Source: Coffea arabica (taxonomy: Eukaryota > Streptophyta > Magnoliopsida > Gentianales > Rubiaceae). From it: DNA of 64,000 bases. Each line of letters opens with the position of its first letter. Positions within the stretch are counted from its first letter, which is position 1. Both the position numbers and the translations under genes were made by a program. Shown here piece after piece: positions 1 through 12,763 of the stretch. The notes beneath the pieces are model-generated. The model made no database searches. It saw only the letters and a list, made by a program, of their open reading frames with translations, and was not told where the DNA came from. The stretch is taken from contig NC_092316.1 in the NCBI RefSeq assembly GCF_036785885.1, positions 51,655,001 through 51,719,000 on the forward strand, written 5' to 3'.

Positions 1-1225
1 GCTTGGCTGTTTTCATTTTCCTTCTTGGATGCTTGGCCCGAACCCCTTGTTCTACCCTGGCCTGCTTCCAAGACCACATTGGATGTTTGGCCTTAACTGT
101 TCATTCTGATCTCATTTGTTTCCGTGGCATCTTCAGTTACCACAGTAAAATCACCTTCAGTTACCGTAGGCACATGCATAGGCACATCATCTTTGATCAC
201 TACTTCAAGCTTTGCATAAAATGGACAATTAATGATGTCAATGACATGTATCTTAGAACCAGAAAGTTAGAACTAGAAAGTTGCATGGTTACCTCTGCCA
301 TCAGATGATCAGCTTACTTTTTTTACAGCAGCAGAAGTCCTAAAAACTAATAAAAAGAAAGAAAACCTACAACCAATACACAACACCTATTAGTGCAACA
401 ACTACAGAAAAAGAAGAATATAATACTAAAACAAATATAATTGAACAGCTGCTATGCTTTGCTTCACATAACATAAGCAAATATAATAAAAGAACAAAGA
501 TAATAATATATCCAAGAAAGATTCGTCTATAGAAAAGGGCACTAAAATACTAAACCAACAAAATCTAATTTCCTCGACTGCCTATATCTAAGTACCATGC
601 AACTAATCAATTGCTTATTCTTAGGCCACTATAGCAAGCCATTGTAGTATTTTCTGTTGAATCAACAATAAATATATTATTAAATTATATCTCTTTCTTT
701 ATGTCTTGTAAATAGGACCAGTATATACTGTCGATCCATCTCATTACTATAGAACTCTGTATATCAATTCATGCACACAGTTAAAACTAAAGCACAACAA
801 CCTACATGAATTTCTATAACTAAGAAGCTGAGTTTGGGAGCAACAAATAAAGACTTTTCTAAAATAGTTTCTTTCAACACATCGCTATCAATAAAGAGAT
901 GAACATAGCAAAATGATAATAACATTTTGTAACTCATATCATGGCTATATTCAAGCCAACCAGTTTGAAAATAGGTGTTTACAAGACATAGGTGAAGTAT
1001 TCAATGTTCAAATTTTGAAATATGAAATGAGATTATTTAAATAGAATCATCACCATTCAGTAAATTTCAACACATTCTTTACTTATTTCATCACCATATG
1101 AAATGAGGTTATCTTAAATTGACAAGAAATAAAGAAACTAGTGCCCAAATTTCAATTTCATAAACAGGTGTTTTACAATTCTATAAGGTTATAACTATCA
1201 AGTTGATGAGTAAAAGGCAAACTTA

Positions 1226-1306
1226 CCAGAAAAGAATTCTATTAGGCAGCTAGATATGAGTTGGGATGACCACCCAAGCATATGAAATTCCAGCACTTTA
1301 GTTTGT
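1226..1306 (-). pseudogene. Unit-1 copy of an exon of the unrecognised gene X
   Basis: Counterpart of the exon at 9287-9367. It keeps the 'cag' acceptor and 'gtaag' donor on the minus strand and an open frame reading VLEFHMLGWSSQLISS. It shows substitutions relative to the third copy (for example Ile for Arg near the end). The upstream exons of the gene are absent from this unit, so it is an exon relic rather than a gene. Boundaries are set by alignment to the third copy. Confidence 0.45.
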
Positions 1307-1436
1307 CCTGTTCAATCCGAAAATAAAGGTAAATCACTGATACTAATATAAAATAAGATTTCCATATATCAAGATTTCAAAACCGTTTGGGATTAACATA
1401 AGGCATAACAAAATAGAATTAGAGCATTTTATAAAA

Positions 1437-1645
1437 GTATTATGAGAGCATTAGGTTGATTAATGGCCTTCACAACTAAGTCTCTAATCCTTGCATGTAA
1501 TGATCCTTGAAGGAAAATGAAGGAATTGTTGCCTATAGTTTGAGTGGCAGGCCATCCCATGCCAAAGTTTGCATCTGATTGAAGGATGAATTTGTTAGCT
1601 GATGGAGAGGATGCAATTATAGAGGGTGAACGAAGAGATGGGTGA
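1437..1645 (-). pseudogene. Cytochrome P450 exon-2 relic in repeat unit 1
   Basis: Minus-strand open frame with the segments PSIIASSPSANKFILQ, NFGMGWPAT and VVKAINQPNAL. These align with exon 2 of the P450 pseudogene at 17800-18124 (PSIIACSAADS, NFGLNWLAV, VIKVVNQPDAL). The family resembles CYP85-clan plant P450s, in which this region follows the N-terminal proline-rich segment. No N-terminal exon, oxygen-binding helix or haem-binding cysteine motif is in the unit, so it cannot encode an enzyme. Its 3' edge coincides with the point where the third repeat copy stops matching. Confidence 0.7.
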
Positions 1646-3905
1646 ATTTCACAATATATGTATTAGGTTTAATTATACCGCTTCTCACTTTGTACCCCAA
1701 AATATAATGTGCTACACATTGCATCCTTTAACCTTTTTTGATGAAGCAACCTTAATTTTAATATATATATCTGTTCCACTATGGACTTTAGTCCAATGAT
1801 GCTAATACTATTGAAAGATGAGGGAGATGAAGCATGTCAGCAGCATAGTTTTTAATCCTTTGATAATTTCTCCACATTCAGAAAATTATTTATCACTTGA
1901 AAATGTTAGTTTTTTTTCCTTATCCTTGGTAAATATGGTATTATTGCTAATATGTTTTTTTTTAAAATTTAGTTTCTACAAACTGTTAATGATTGGACCT
2001 AAAATTGATTGATTATAAAAAAAAAGGGTAAAATATGACCTGAATTAAAGTATAAAGTGCAAAGTAAGAGTTCAAATAAAGTTTGAAGCATAAAGTGGAA
2101 TGATGCTCTCTCTTAAACTAAAAGAGTAGCATTCGACACCTGTCATGTAGGATTTACACTTCGTCGATAGCATTAGTAGTAGATTTTAGATTTTCTTTTC
2201 CCTTCCTTATTTGAACATGAACTCGAAGAGAAACATACTTCTTAATATTCCAGATACACACAGATTTATAATGTTATCGCCTGATCATGTAACACATATC
2301 CTATAATCACTAGAATACATCTATCTAGTACAAATAGAACTTTTGTCTTAGGTAAAAAAAAAAATTGTTGACGATCAGTAGTGAACTTTCCGTGCTCAAG
2401 CATGGAAACTTTCATTCAAGAATATCAACTGAGTCATTTTAGTAAACAAAAAAGGAACATCAAATGTTCCTCAATAAATTTGAATTCAATAGGGGCTCCA
2501 TTTACGGAGAGTGCACAAAAATATATCACAATTGGAAAAACTCGTATCTAAAAAAGGAGGAAGAAACATTTAAAACATGAAATTAGAAGGCTGACAACCA
2601 TAATACTAGAGGGCTACATATTATTGTTGTCGAGGAAGAATAAAATTTTCATAAACATGTCATTTTTTAATGTAAATTCTATTATAGACGTCATATAGCA
2701 AAATCTAAAGAACTAGAATAAATTTCAAGAATACATTTATATCCTAGAAAGTTTCATAACAATCAAAACTGAATGATCTAAGCACAAAGTGTATAACCCA
2801 AAAAATTTCATCAAAAAACTATAAGAAAAATATGTTTCATAAAATCAATGTATATGGGGACTAGGGAGGCAAAATATGTGTGCAAGAAGAGAAATAAATT
2901 AATAATATAATATTAATTACACGACAAGAACAAGCTACACATCCATATCTAAAAAATTTCATACCTATCAAAACTGAATGATCTAGGCACCTAGTGTAGA
3001 ACCCTAAAAATTTTATCAAAAAAACTATAGGAGACAAATTTCATAAATCAATGTATGTGCCCTTTTGGCAAAATATGTGTGAGAAGAGAAGAATACATTA
3101 ACCATATACTATAGTTTTTTCTTGGAGTTGTTTTTGTTGTTATTAGAGATTTTTTTTTCAATAGCCGATAGTTAGTAGACATTTTTGCCAGTAAAGTATA
3201 GTTTATATTGAGACTTTTTTGTCTGTAGGCTTGATTTTGTGTTGGGACTTTCTTTGTCAGTATTTTTACAAATAGCATTTTTAAACAGTATTTTTAGTTT
3301 TTTCATCTTACTAACAGGCTCAGAAAAGAATATTTAAAATGTTTGAGAAAAAACCAATTTACGTATGATATTGTCTATTTCAAATTTCAAATATGTATGT
3401 AGATGACAAGGCTTTTATAAGATTACTAAAACTAAACATCTAGAAAGTAGCTAACTATATATTGTTCATTTATTTAGAATGTTATGACTTGCCATCTTCC
3501 TATTATTTGAAAAATCATAAGTTGGGAGAAAGCTATGCAAATCTTTCACAGGTACATCGTGTTAATAGAAAAATAGAAAAAACATATATATGGTATTGCC
3601 AATTGAAAAATTGGAGGCAAATGTGACACTGACTTTCAATCTACCTTCAAACTTTTTTGCAGGGAAGAAGTTAATGGATGGGTTTGTTACTTCGGAAGAA
3701 GGAAACTCACAAACAAGTTTCAAAAGGATGCACAATACCTATACCAAAGGATGTGAATCTGAACTAAGCAAATGAGCCAATTTCTTTCGATCATGTGACA
3801 GTTTTTACTAGTTAGAAAAACTTATCTGAATGATGTCATGTTGTGATATTTTTGTCAATGTGGGCATCAGCAAGAGGCGCTGTTGCCCATTTTTTAGCCA
3901 AGGCA

Positions 3906-3952
3906 GTGACACTCTTGAAAGAAGAGCTCGTCAGCTCTTTCAAGAGTGTCAC
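3906..3952. repeat. Perfect 17-bp-arm hairpin in repeat unit 1
   Basis: The left arm gtgacactcttgaaaga (3906-3922) is perfectly complementary to the right arm at 3936-3952, with a 13-base loop. The same hairpin occurs at 7921-7967 in unit 2 with a changed loop but intact arms. It lies just past the 3' end of the gene-X exons. An 18-base stretch following it in unit 2 is absent from unit 1. Confidence 0.85.
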
Positions 3953-5242
3953 CACTCTTTCCATAAATGGTTGTAGGAGCAGCCACACCAACTGCCAATG
4001 CCCCAAATATGAACCAGGGTAAGATGGCTTGGCTGTTTTCATTTTCCTTCTTGGATGCTTGGCCCGAACCCCTTGTTCTACCCTGGCCTGCTTCCAAGAC
4101 CACATTGGATGTTTGGCCTTAACTGTTCATTCTGATCTCATTTGTTTCCGTGGCATCTTCAGTTACCACAGTAAAATCACCTTCAGTTACCGTAGGCACA
4201 TGCATAGGCACATCATCTTTGATCACTACTTCAAGCTTTGCATAAAATGGACAATTAATGATGTCAATGACATGTATCTTAGAACCAGAAAGTTAGAACT
4301 AGAAAGTTGCATGGTTACCTCTGCCATCAGATGATCAGCTTACTTTTTTTACAGCAGCAGAAGTCCTAAAAACTAATAAAAAGAAAGAAAACCTACAACC
4401 AATACACAACACCTATTAGTGCAACAACTACAGAAAAGGAAGAATATAATACTAAAACAAATATAATTGAACAGCTGCTATGCTTTGCTTCACATAACAT
4501 AAGCAAATATAATAAAAGAACAAAGATAATAATATATCCAAGAAAGATTCGTCTATAGAAAAGGGCACTAAAATACTAAACCAACAAAATCTAATTTCCT
4601 CGACTGCCTATATCTAAGTACCATGCAACTAATCAATTGCTTATTCTTAGGCCACTATAGCAAGCCATTGTAGTATTTTTTGTTGAAACAACAATAAATA
4701 TATTATTAAATTATATCTCTTTCTTTATGTCTTGTAAATAGGACCAGTATATACTGTCGATCCATCTCATTACTATAGAACTCTGTATATCAATTCATGC
4801 ACACAGTTAAAACTAAAGCACAACAACCTACATGAATTTCTATAACTAAGAAGCTGAGTTTGGGAGCAACAAATAAAGACTTTTCTAAAATAGTTTCTTT
4901 CAACACATCGCTATCAATAAAGAGATGAACATAGCAAAATGATAATAACATTTTGTAACTCATATCATGGCTAGATTCAAGCCGACCACTTTGAAAATAG
5001 GTGTTTACAAGACATAGGTGAAGTATTCAATGTTCAAATTTTGAAATATGAAATGAGATTATTTAAATAGAATCATCACCATTCAGTAAATTTCAACACA
5101 TTCTTTACTTATTTCATCACCATATGAAATGAGGTTATCTTAAATTGATAAGAAATAAAGAAACTAGTGCCCAAATTCCAATTTCATAAATAGGTGTTTT
5201 ACAATTGTATAAGGTTATAAATATCAAGTTGATGAGTAAAAG

Positions 5243-5323
5243 GCAAACTTACCAGAAAAGAATTCTATTAGGCAGCTAGATATGAGTTGGGATGACCACC
5301 CAAGCATATGAAATTCCAGCACT
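5243..5323 (-). pseudogene. Unit-2 copy of an exon of gene X
   Basis: Near-identical to the unit-1 exon at 1226-1306: the open minus-strand frame VLEFHMLGWSSQLISS lies between the acceptor and the donor gtaag. As in unit 1, no upstream exons accompany it. Confidence 0.45.
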
Positions 5324-5460
5324 TTAGTTTGTCCTGTTCAATCCGAAAATAAAGGTAAATCACTGATACTAATATAAAATAAGATTTCCATATATCAAGA
5401 TTTCAAAACCGTTTGGGATTAACATAAGGCATAACAAAATAGAATTAGAGCATTTTATAA

Positions 5461-5670
5461 AAGTATTATGAGAGCATTAGGTTGATTAATGGCCTTCACA
5501 ACTAAGTCTCTAATCCTTGCATGTAATGATCCTTGAAGCAAAAGGAAGGAATTGTTGCCTATAGTTTGAGTGGCAGGCCATCCCATGCCAAAGTTTGCAT
5601 CTGATTGAAGGATGAATTTATTAGCTGATGGAGAGGATGCAATTATAGAGGGTGAACGAAGAGATGGGTG
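5461..5670 (-). pseudogene. Cytochrome P450 exon-2 relic in repeat unit 2
   Basis: Same relic as at 1437-1645, carried along by the tandem duplication, with few differences (for example SFLLLQGSL here where unit 1 has SFIFLQGSL). It remains an open frame of about 70 codons. It lacks all other P450 exons, including the haem-binding region, so it is non-functional. Confidence 0.7.
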
Positions 5671-7920
5671 AATTTCACAATATATGTATTAGGTTTAGTT
5701 ATACCGCTTCTCACTTTGTATCCCAAAATATAATGTGCTACACATTGCATCCTTTAACCTTTTTTGATGAAGCAACCTTAATTTTAATATATATATCTGT
5801 TCCACTATGGACTTTAGTCCAATGATGCTAATACTATTGAAAGATGAGGGAGATGAAGCATGTCAGCAGCATAGTTTTTAATCCTTTGATAATTTCTCCA
5901 CATTCAGAAAATTATTTATCACTTGAAAATGTTAGTTTTTTTTTCCTTATCCTTGGTAAATATTGTATTATTGCTAATATGTTTTTTTTTAAAATTTAGT
6001 TTCTACAAACTGTTAATGATTGGACCTAAAATTGATTGATTATAAAAAAAAGGGTAAAATATGACCTGAATTAAAGTATAAAGTGCAAAGTAAGAGTTCA
6101 AATAAAGTTTGAGGCATAAAGTGGAATGATGCTCTCTCTTAAACTAAAATAGTAGCATTCGACACCTGTCATGTAGGATTTACACTTCGTCGATAGCATT
6201 AGTAGTAGATTTTAGATTTTCTTTTCCCTTCCTTATTTGAACATGAACTCGAAGAGAAACATACTTCTTAATATTCCAGATACACGCAGATTTATAATGT
6301 TATCGCCTGATCATGTAACACATATCCTATAATCACTAGAATACATCTATCTAGTACAAATAGAACTTTTGTCTTAGGTAAAAAAAAAAATTGTTGACGA
6401 GCAGTAGTGAACTTTCCGTGCTTAAGCATGGAAACTTTCATTCTAGAATATCAACTGAGTCATTTTAGTAAACAAAAAAGGAACATCAAATGATCCTCAA
6501 TGAATTTGAATTCAATAGGAGCTCCATTTACGGAGAGTGCACAAAAATATATCACAATTGGAAAAACTCGTATCTAAAAAAGGAGGAAGAAACATATAAA
6601 ACATGAGATTAGAAGGCTGTCGAGGAAAACTCATTGTTGTCGAGGAAGAATAAAATTTCCATAAACATGTTATTTTTTTAATGTAAAATTCTATTATAGA
6701 CGTCACATAGCAAAATCTAAAGAACTAGAATAAATTTTGAGAATACATTTATATCCTAGAAAGTTTCATAGCTATCAAAACTGAATGATACAAGCACAAA
6801 GTGTATAACCCAAAAAATTTCATCAGAAAACTATAGGAAAAATATGTTTCATAAAATCAATGTATATAGGGACTAGGGAGGCAAAATATGTGTGCAAGAA
6901 GAGAAATAAATTAATAATATAATATTAATTGCACGATAAGAACAAGCTACACATCCACATCTAGAAAATTTCATACCTATCAAAACTGAATGATCTAAGC
7001 ACCTAGTGTAGAACCCTAAAAATTTTATCAAAAAAACTATAGGAGACAAATTTCATAAATCAATGTATGTACCCTTTTGGCAAAATATGTGTGAGAAAAG
7101 TGGAATACATTAACCATATACTATAGTTTTTTCTTGGAGTCGTTTTTTGTTCTTAATAGAGATTTTCTTTTTTCAATAGCTGATAGTTTGTAGACATTTT
7201 TGTCAGTAAAGTATAGTTTATATTGAAACTTTTTTGTCTATAGGCTTGATTTTGTGTTGGGACTTTCTTTATCAGCATTTTTTCAAATAGCATTTTTTAA
7301 CAGCATTTTTAGTTTTTTCATTCTACTAACAGGCTCAGAAAAGAATATTCAAAGTGTTTGACAAAAACCAATTTATGTATGATGTTATCTATTTCAATTT
7401 TCAAATATGTATGTAGATGACAAGCCTTTTATGAGGTTACTAAAACTAAACATCTAGAAAGTAGCTAAATATATATTGTTCATTTATTTAGAATGTTACG
7501 ACTTGCCATCTTCCTATTATTTGAAAAATCATAAGTTGGGAGAAAGCTATGCAAATCCTTCACAGGTACATCGTGTTAATAGAAAAATAGAAAAAACATA
7601 TATATGGTATTGCCAATTGAAAAATTGGAGGCAAATGTGACACTGACTTTCAATCTACCTTCGAACTTTTTTGCAGGGAAAAAGGTAATGGATGGGTTTG
7701 TTACTTCGGAAGAAGGAAACTCACAAACACGTTTCAAAAGGGTGCACAATATCTATACCGAAGGATGTGAATCTGAACTAAGCAAAATGAACCAATTTCT
7801 TTCTATCATGTGACAGTTTTTGCTAGTTAGAACAACTAATTTGAATGATGTCATATTGTGATATTTTTGTCAATGTGGGCATCAGCAGGAGGTGCTGTTG
7901 CCCATTTTTTAGCCAAGGCA

Positions 7921-7967
7921 GTGACACTCTTGAAAGAAGAGCTCACCAGTTCTTTCAAGAGTGTCAC
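7921..7967. repeat. Perfect 17-bp-arm hairpin in repeat unit 2
   Basis: Same inverted repeat as 3906-3952: arms at 7921-7937 and 7951-7967 with a 13-base loop that differs at three positions from the unit-1 loop. Confidence 0.85.
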
Positions 7968-9503
7968 CACTCTTTTTGGTGAAAACTACAACTCCATAGA
8001 TGGTTGTAGGAACAGCCACACCAACTGCCAATGCCCCAAATATGACCCAGGGTAAGACGGCTTGGCTGTTTTCATTTTCCTTCTTGGATGCTTGGCCCGA
8101 ATCCCTTGTTCTACCCTGACCTGCTTCCAAGACCACATTGGATGTTTGGCCTTAACTGTTCATTCTGATCTCACTTGTTTCCGTGGCATCTTCAGTTACC
8201 ACAGTAAAATCACCTTCAGTTACCGTAGGCACATGCATAGGCACATCATCTTTGATCACTACTTCAAGCTTTGCATAAAATGGACGATTAATGATGTCAA
8301 TGACATGTATCTTAGAAACAGAAAGTTAGAACTAGAAAGTTGCATGGTTACCTCTGCCATCAGATGATCAGCTTACTTTTTTACAGTAGCAGAAGTCCTA
8401 AAAAGTAATAAAAAGAAAGAAAACCTACAATCAATACACAACACCTATCAGTGCAACAACTATAGAAAAGAAAGAATATAATACTAAAGCAAATATAATT
8501 GAACAGCTGCTATGCTTTGCTTCACATAACATAAGAAAATATAATAAAACAACAAATATAATAATATATCCAAGGAAGATTCATCTATAGAAAAGGGCAC
8601 TAAAATACTAAACCAACAAAATCTAATTTCCTCAACTGCCTATATCTTTGTACCATGCAACTAATCAATTGCTCATTCTTCGGTCACTATAGCAAGCTAT
8701 TGTAGTATTTTTTGTTGAAGCAACAATAAATCTATTACTAAATTATATCCCTTTCTTTATGTCTTGTAAATAGGACTAGTATATACTGTAGAACCATCTC
8801 ATTACTATAGAGATCTCTGTATATCAATTCTTGCACCCAGTTAAAACTAAAGCACAACTACCTACATGAATTTCTAGAACTAAGAAGTTGAGTTTTGGGG
8901 CAACAAATAAAAACCTTTCTAAAATAGCTTCCTTCAACACATCGCTATCAATAAAGAAATGAACATAGCAAAATAATAATAACATTTTGTAGCTCATATC
9001 ATGGCTAGATTCAAGCCAGCCACTTTGAATTTAGGTGTTTACAAGACATAGATGAAGTATTCAAAGTTCAAATTTTGAAATATGAAATTAGGTTATTTTA
9101 ATAAAATCATCACCATTCAGTAAATTTCAACACATTCTTTACTTATTTCATCACCATATGAAATGAGGTTATCTTAAATTGACAAGAAATAAAGAAACTA
9201 GTGCTCAAATTTCAATTTCATGTTCAGGTGTTTTACAATTCTATAAGCTTATAAATATCAAGTTGATGAGTAAAAGGCAAACTTACCAGAAAAGAATTCT
9301 CTTAGGCAGCTAGATATGAGTTGGGATGACCACCCAAGTATATGAAATTCCAGCACTTCAATTTTTCCTGTGTAATCCAAAAATAAAGGTAAATCACTGA
9401 TACTAATATAAAATAAGATTTCCATATATCAAGATTTCAAAACCATTTTTGATTAACATAAGGCATAAAAAAAATAGAATCAGAGCATTTTATGAAAGTA
9501 TTA

Positions 9504-11125
9504 AATATAGAATTGTTATTATTAATATGCAAGGATAAAAAAAAAAGACTGCAAATATGATGTTACCTATAAACCAGCAAAAGCAAATGTTCTTCATGAA
9601 TTTTACATTACAAACTCTACTTCTACCATAGCATTGATGTCCTTCTACGTCTCACCAAGAACTATTATATTAAGCAATTACTAAAGCTAAATTAATTTCA
9701 TGGATCTTTTTCAAAATATTGAATCTGAACATTCTCCACAGGAGCGGTTTCATCCACAAGAATAGGTCTACAAAACCTCCCTTACCTAATCTTGGAAAGT
9801 GGATCCAGTAAATAACTAAGTACTAAGAAAATATTAATTATCAAGACAAACCACACTCTTAAAATATATGCATCACTAGATAGCCAACATAAAAAAATTA
9901 ATCATGGTGAGATTTAAGGCTAGGGACAAATAAAAATCTACCCCATGCAGCAACTAACAGAGCAAGCTAAACATTGAAACTGGAAGGCCTAACTTTTGTC
10001 ATGTTTGCCATATTTACAGACTACCATAGTCATACTGATCTAAACGAATGAATTAATATGAACAACTAATCATTTTGAATATGTTTTGAGTCTTAAAATT
10101 ATATTTTTTCAAATTCAAACAATTAGCTAAATTCCATTTATAAAGAACAAATGGTACCTTAATTCTTATGTAACTGATATTACTACTCCAAATTGTGAGT
10201 GCCAGCAATCACCAGTTCATATTTGTATTGTAAGATTTATTAGGAATGGAGATCATTGATTTAATTTTCAATTTTTTCATAAAAAATTTGCAAAAGCAAC
10301 CACATAGGTACACATCTTATCAACAAAAAATAACCACAGAAGTCTAAAATTGATAAGTCATGCTCAACTATTTGATACTTTACTCAAACAAGCATAGAGA
10401 TGTTATGAAATAACAAAAATGTGGATGTCCCTTTATATTCCCAAGGGGATTAATTCATGATTTTATGGCTACTTATGTATATAAGTTACAATTCATAAAT
10501 CCATTCATGTAGTGGAGAAACCGTTTCATAGGTTTCTTCATATTATTGTAGTAGTGGATGTTTAATAAGATTTATGTATCTTTAATCTTGTAGTGCCTAT
10601 ATATAGAGGTACATTGAGACCCTTTGTGGGTACTTTTGTATCTTGTTGAAATATAAGGATATCATTCTCCCTTTCTCTACTCCTTTCTCTAATACTTCTT
10701 CAATTCCTATTGTAGTATATTCATTTTATTAGTTTTATAACATATAATAGTAATCTATCATGTGTTCACCTATATGAACATAAGAAACTACTAATTCTGA
10801 AATTTAAAGTAAATGTGTGCCAAATTCCATTAATACAATTGTAATATGATAAATGGCTTACTAAATACAAAAATAATAGAATAGTATCAATTCTTTTGAA
10901 AATTTCTAACTTCAAGAAACAACCAATCAAAACAAATTGCATGCCTCTGTAGATATCCATGGAGCTGTACACATTTAAGAAGAGAAACTAAACACACAAT
11001 CAAACAAAATGAATTTTCCAAATAGACAACAAATTGTAGATGCATAGTGCACATGATTATTTAATTGAAATTGAATTAAAAATGCATATCAAAGTCAAAA
11101 TTAACAAAAAAAGTTTAGTATTTAC
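9504..11125. other. Unique DNA beyond the tandem array
   Basis: AT-rich DNA between the end of the third repeat copy and the most upstream exon-like piece of gene X. It holds two exon-like pieces of that gene (9613-9783) and a probable solo LTR (10401-10742). Short ORFs here are low-complexity and not credible. Confidence 0.5.
10401..10742 (+). mobile_element. Probable solo LTR, copia-like, about 342 bp
   Basis: Starts TGTTATG and ends ATAACA. It has a TATA box (cctatatatagagg, about 10596-10609), a short leader and an A-rich polyadenylation-like stretch (aaatataagg), followed by pyrimidine-rich U5-like sequence. This is the layout of a short plant Ty1/copia LTR. No second LTR is in the window, and the flanks (agaga / tataa) do not form a convincing 5-bp target duplication, so the ends may be slightly off. 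Confidence 0.5.
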
Positions 11126-11211
11126 CTCTTTAAAGGCGCTACACATTCAACTCTCTTAGTAACAAATTGCAGTTTCAGTTCATAATTAAATAAATCAGAC
11201 CTCAAGGAGCC

Positions 11212-12763
11212 CTAAAGCAAAAAGTAAATTAAGAAGGTAGAATCGTAGTATCGCATTCAAATATTTGCACAGTATAGAGTAAGAAATAGAACTTTAAACA
11301 ATTTTGTACTAAACCTAATTTCATACACATGATCCAAGACCTAATTTCAACCATGGTTTTTTTTGCTAAACCTAATCTCTTGTACGTGCATTGAAGACCT
11401 AATTTCACAGCATCAATTTTGTTTAAAAAAAAAATCAAACTTCATCAACTTATTAGGAAAACAAAGAAACAAGATCATCAAACTAAAAAATCCAAAAATA
11501 TAATAATGAATTATAAGGAAATAACAAATTCCTACTTTACAAATTTACAGTGAGATAAAAAGTAAAGAAAAAGAGTCCAAAATTCCGGAAAAAAAGGCAA
11601 AACAAGCAAAAAAGGATTGATAAAAGAATGAGCTTAAAACTTGAAGAATCTTGATCCTTATCCATTTTGAATTTTGGAAATTTCTCAGAGCAAACAAATT
11701 TCCCAAGTGTCCACTGCAATGGTTTCAGTTTGAAGTCAAAGCAAAATTGGTCAAAGGAATATTGGAAAACTCTCAGAGCTTGATACGGAGGGAAAATTGG
11801 AAAATGATAAGAGGAAAAAGAGAAAAATTGAAAGAGGTTGATAAGAGGATTGATACATAGGGAGACGAAAATGCAAAACGCAAAATGAGAAATTGAAAGA
11901 GGGGAGAAGAAATGCTTCCTATACATTTTCTATTTTATCACCAGAGTTTCATACTTTATTTCTATTTTTTGGTTTCCCCTGAATTCTTAATTTCTATTTC
12001 AGTATTCTATCATTGGATATATATATTTTTTGACTTACCAAAGAAAATAAATATAGCTGGGTTTTTATGACCTGAATGGTGTTAGTCACAAGAGGTTGCT
12101 AAATGACATAGTTTTATCCCCTCTTATGTGACATGTTTAGTAGTGTCAATAAAAGGTTTTGTATTTATGACCCTCACAATATTACAAATCACAAACCACT
12201 TAGAAGGGAATAATGTCACGCAACCAAATTTCATGTTCAATACCTCAAAACTCAATACTGATATATCCTCTCGTGCCAGGAACCAGTAAACTATGTCATA
12301 AAAAATGAACAATATTTCTACTTGCCAAACCATTACAAAGCCACTAACATTGATCACAAGTGAGAAATGCACCTATATCAACCATTAGTTAAATTTGTTG
12401 CATAAACAGTCTTCTACGTCTAAAATTTGCTTCTTTATAAGTAATCAAACAATTCAAGCAACATCACACACTTTGGCTCTATATTAATGACAAGGGAATT
12501 ATCCTTGTGTGGTTTCGAAAATTATACATAACCCATCATGGTTTGAAAAGAATGTCAAAGTGATGAATTTATATTTCATAACGGAGTCAATTAAAATATA
12601 AAAAATGCTCCTACGAAAGTTGGAAATTATTTATTAACGACAAGGGAATGATGTATATATTTTGAAAACTTTAAAAGGGTTACGTGGAAAAGTACTAAAC
12701 CATAAGGGGATTATATAATAAAATACAAAATCATAAGAGATTAAGTGTCAAGTATACTATATT
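11212..12763. other. Intergenic AT-rich stretch
   Basis: I see no convincing gene. A 129-codon minus-strand ORF (11926-11537) is phenylalanine-rich, low-complexity sequence. It could be leader or first-exon DNA of gene X (a short minus-strand frame beginning MDKDQDSSSFKL is inside it), but nothing confirms this. Confidence 0.4.

Larger units (their letters stand above)
1..9503. repeat. Tandem array of a 4.03-kb unit (two units plus partial third)
   Basis: Direct repeat with a period of 4026 and then 4033 bases. Unit 1 is 1-4026 (already running at the window edge), unit 2 is 4027-8059, and a third partial copy is 8060-9503. Units 1 and 2 differ at only scattered bases. The third copy is visibly more diverged and stops matching at 9503, inside 'aaagtatta'. 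Each full unit has an X part of about 1.44 kb (3' exons of an unrecognised minus-strand gene) and a Y part of about 2.6 kb (a P450 exon relic, AT-rich filler and a short hairpin). The third X copy runs into unique DNA holding what look like the upstream exons of the same gene. The simplest inference is tandem duplication of that gene's tail plus its downstream flank. The array may extend left of the window. Short ORFs such as 4029-4334 and 8062-8367 on the plus strand are antisense to the exons and not credible genes. Confidence 0.93.
7909..11211 (-). pseudogene. Unrecognised multi-exon minus-strand gene X (relic or unverified gene)
   Basis: Not recognised. Exon-like minus-strand pieces in order: 11211-11126 (SDLFNYELKLQFVTKRVE, flanked by AG and GTAAA); an open piece about 9783-9698 (RPILVDETAPVENVQIQY, then a stop); about 9665-9613 (KDINAMVEVEFV, preceded by a stop); 9367-9287 (VLEFHILGWSSQLISS, with acceptor and donor); 8397-8352 (ending ADHLMAE); and 8310 onward (IHVIDIINRPFYAKLEVVIK) to TAA at 8152-8154. 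After that TAA the same frame stays open to 7909. It contains a hydrophobic, membrane-segment-like run LPWVIFGALAVGVAVPTTIY. The TAA is present in every repeat copy, so it may be the true stop, or the end of a longer ancestral protein. In-frame stops in several pieces and an A-run indel between copies favour decay. Exon joins are inferred and a gene with other splice choices cannot be excluded. Confidence 0.4.

Noticed and set aside
4029..4334. 101-codon ORF repeated at 3, 4029 and 8062
   Set aside because: It is antisense to the better-supported minus-strand exons; its conservation only reflects the tandem duplication.
10401..10742. Solo LTR with target duplication
   Set aside because: The LTR call is kept, but the flanking 5-mers agaga and tataa differ, so no duplication is claimed.
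11537..11926. 129-codon minus-strand ORF
   Set aside because: Phenylalanine/leucine-rich translation of pyrimidine-rich DNA; no recognisable domain.
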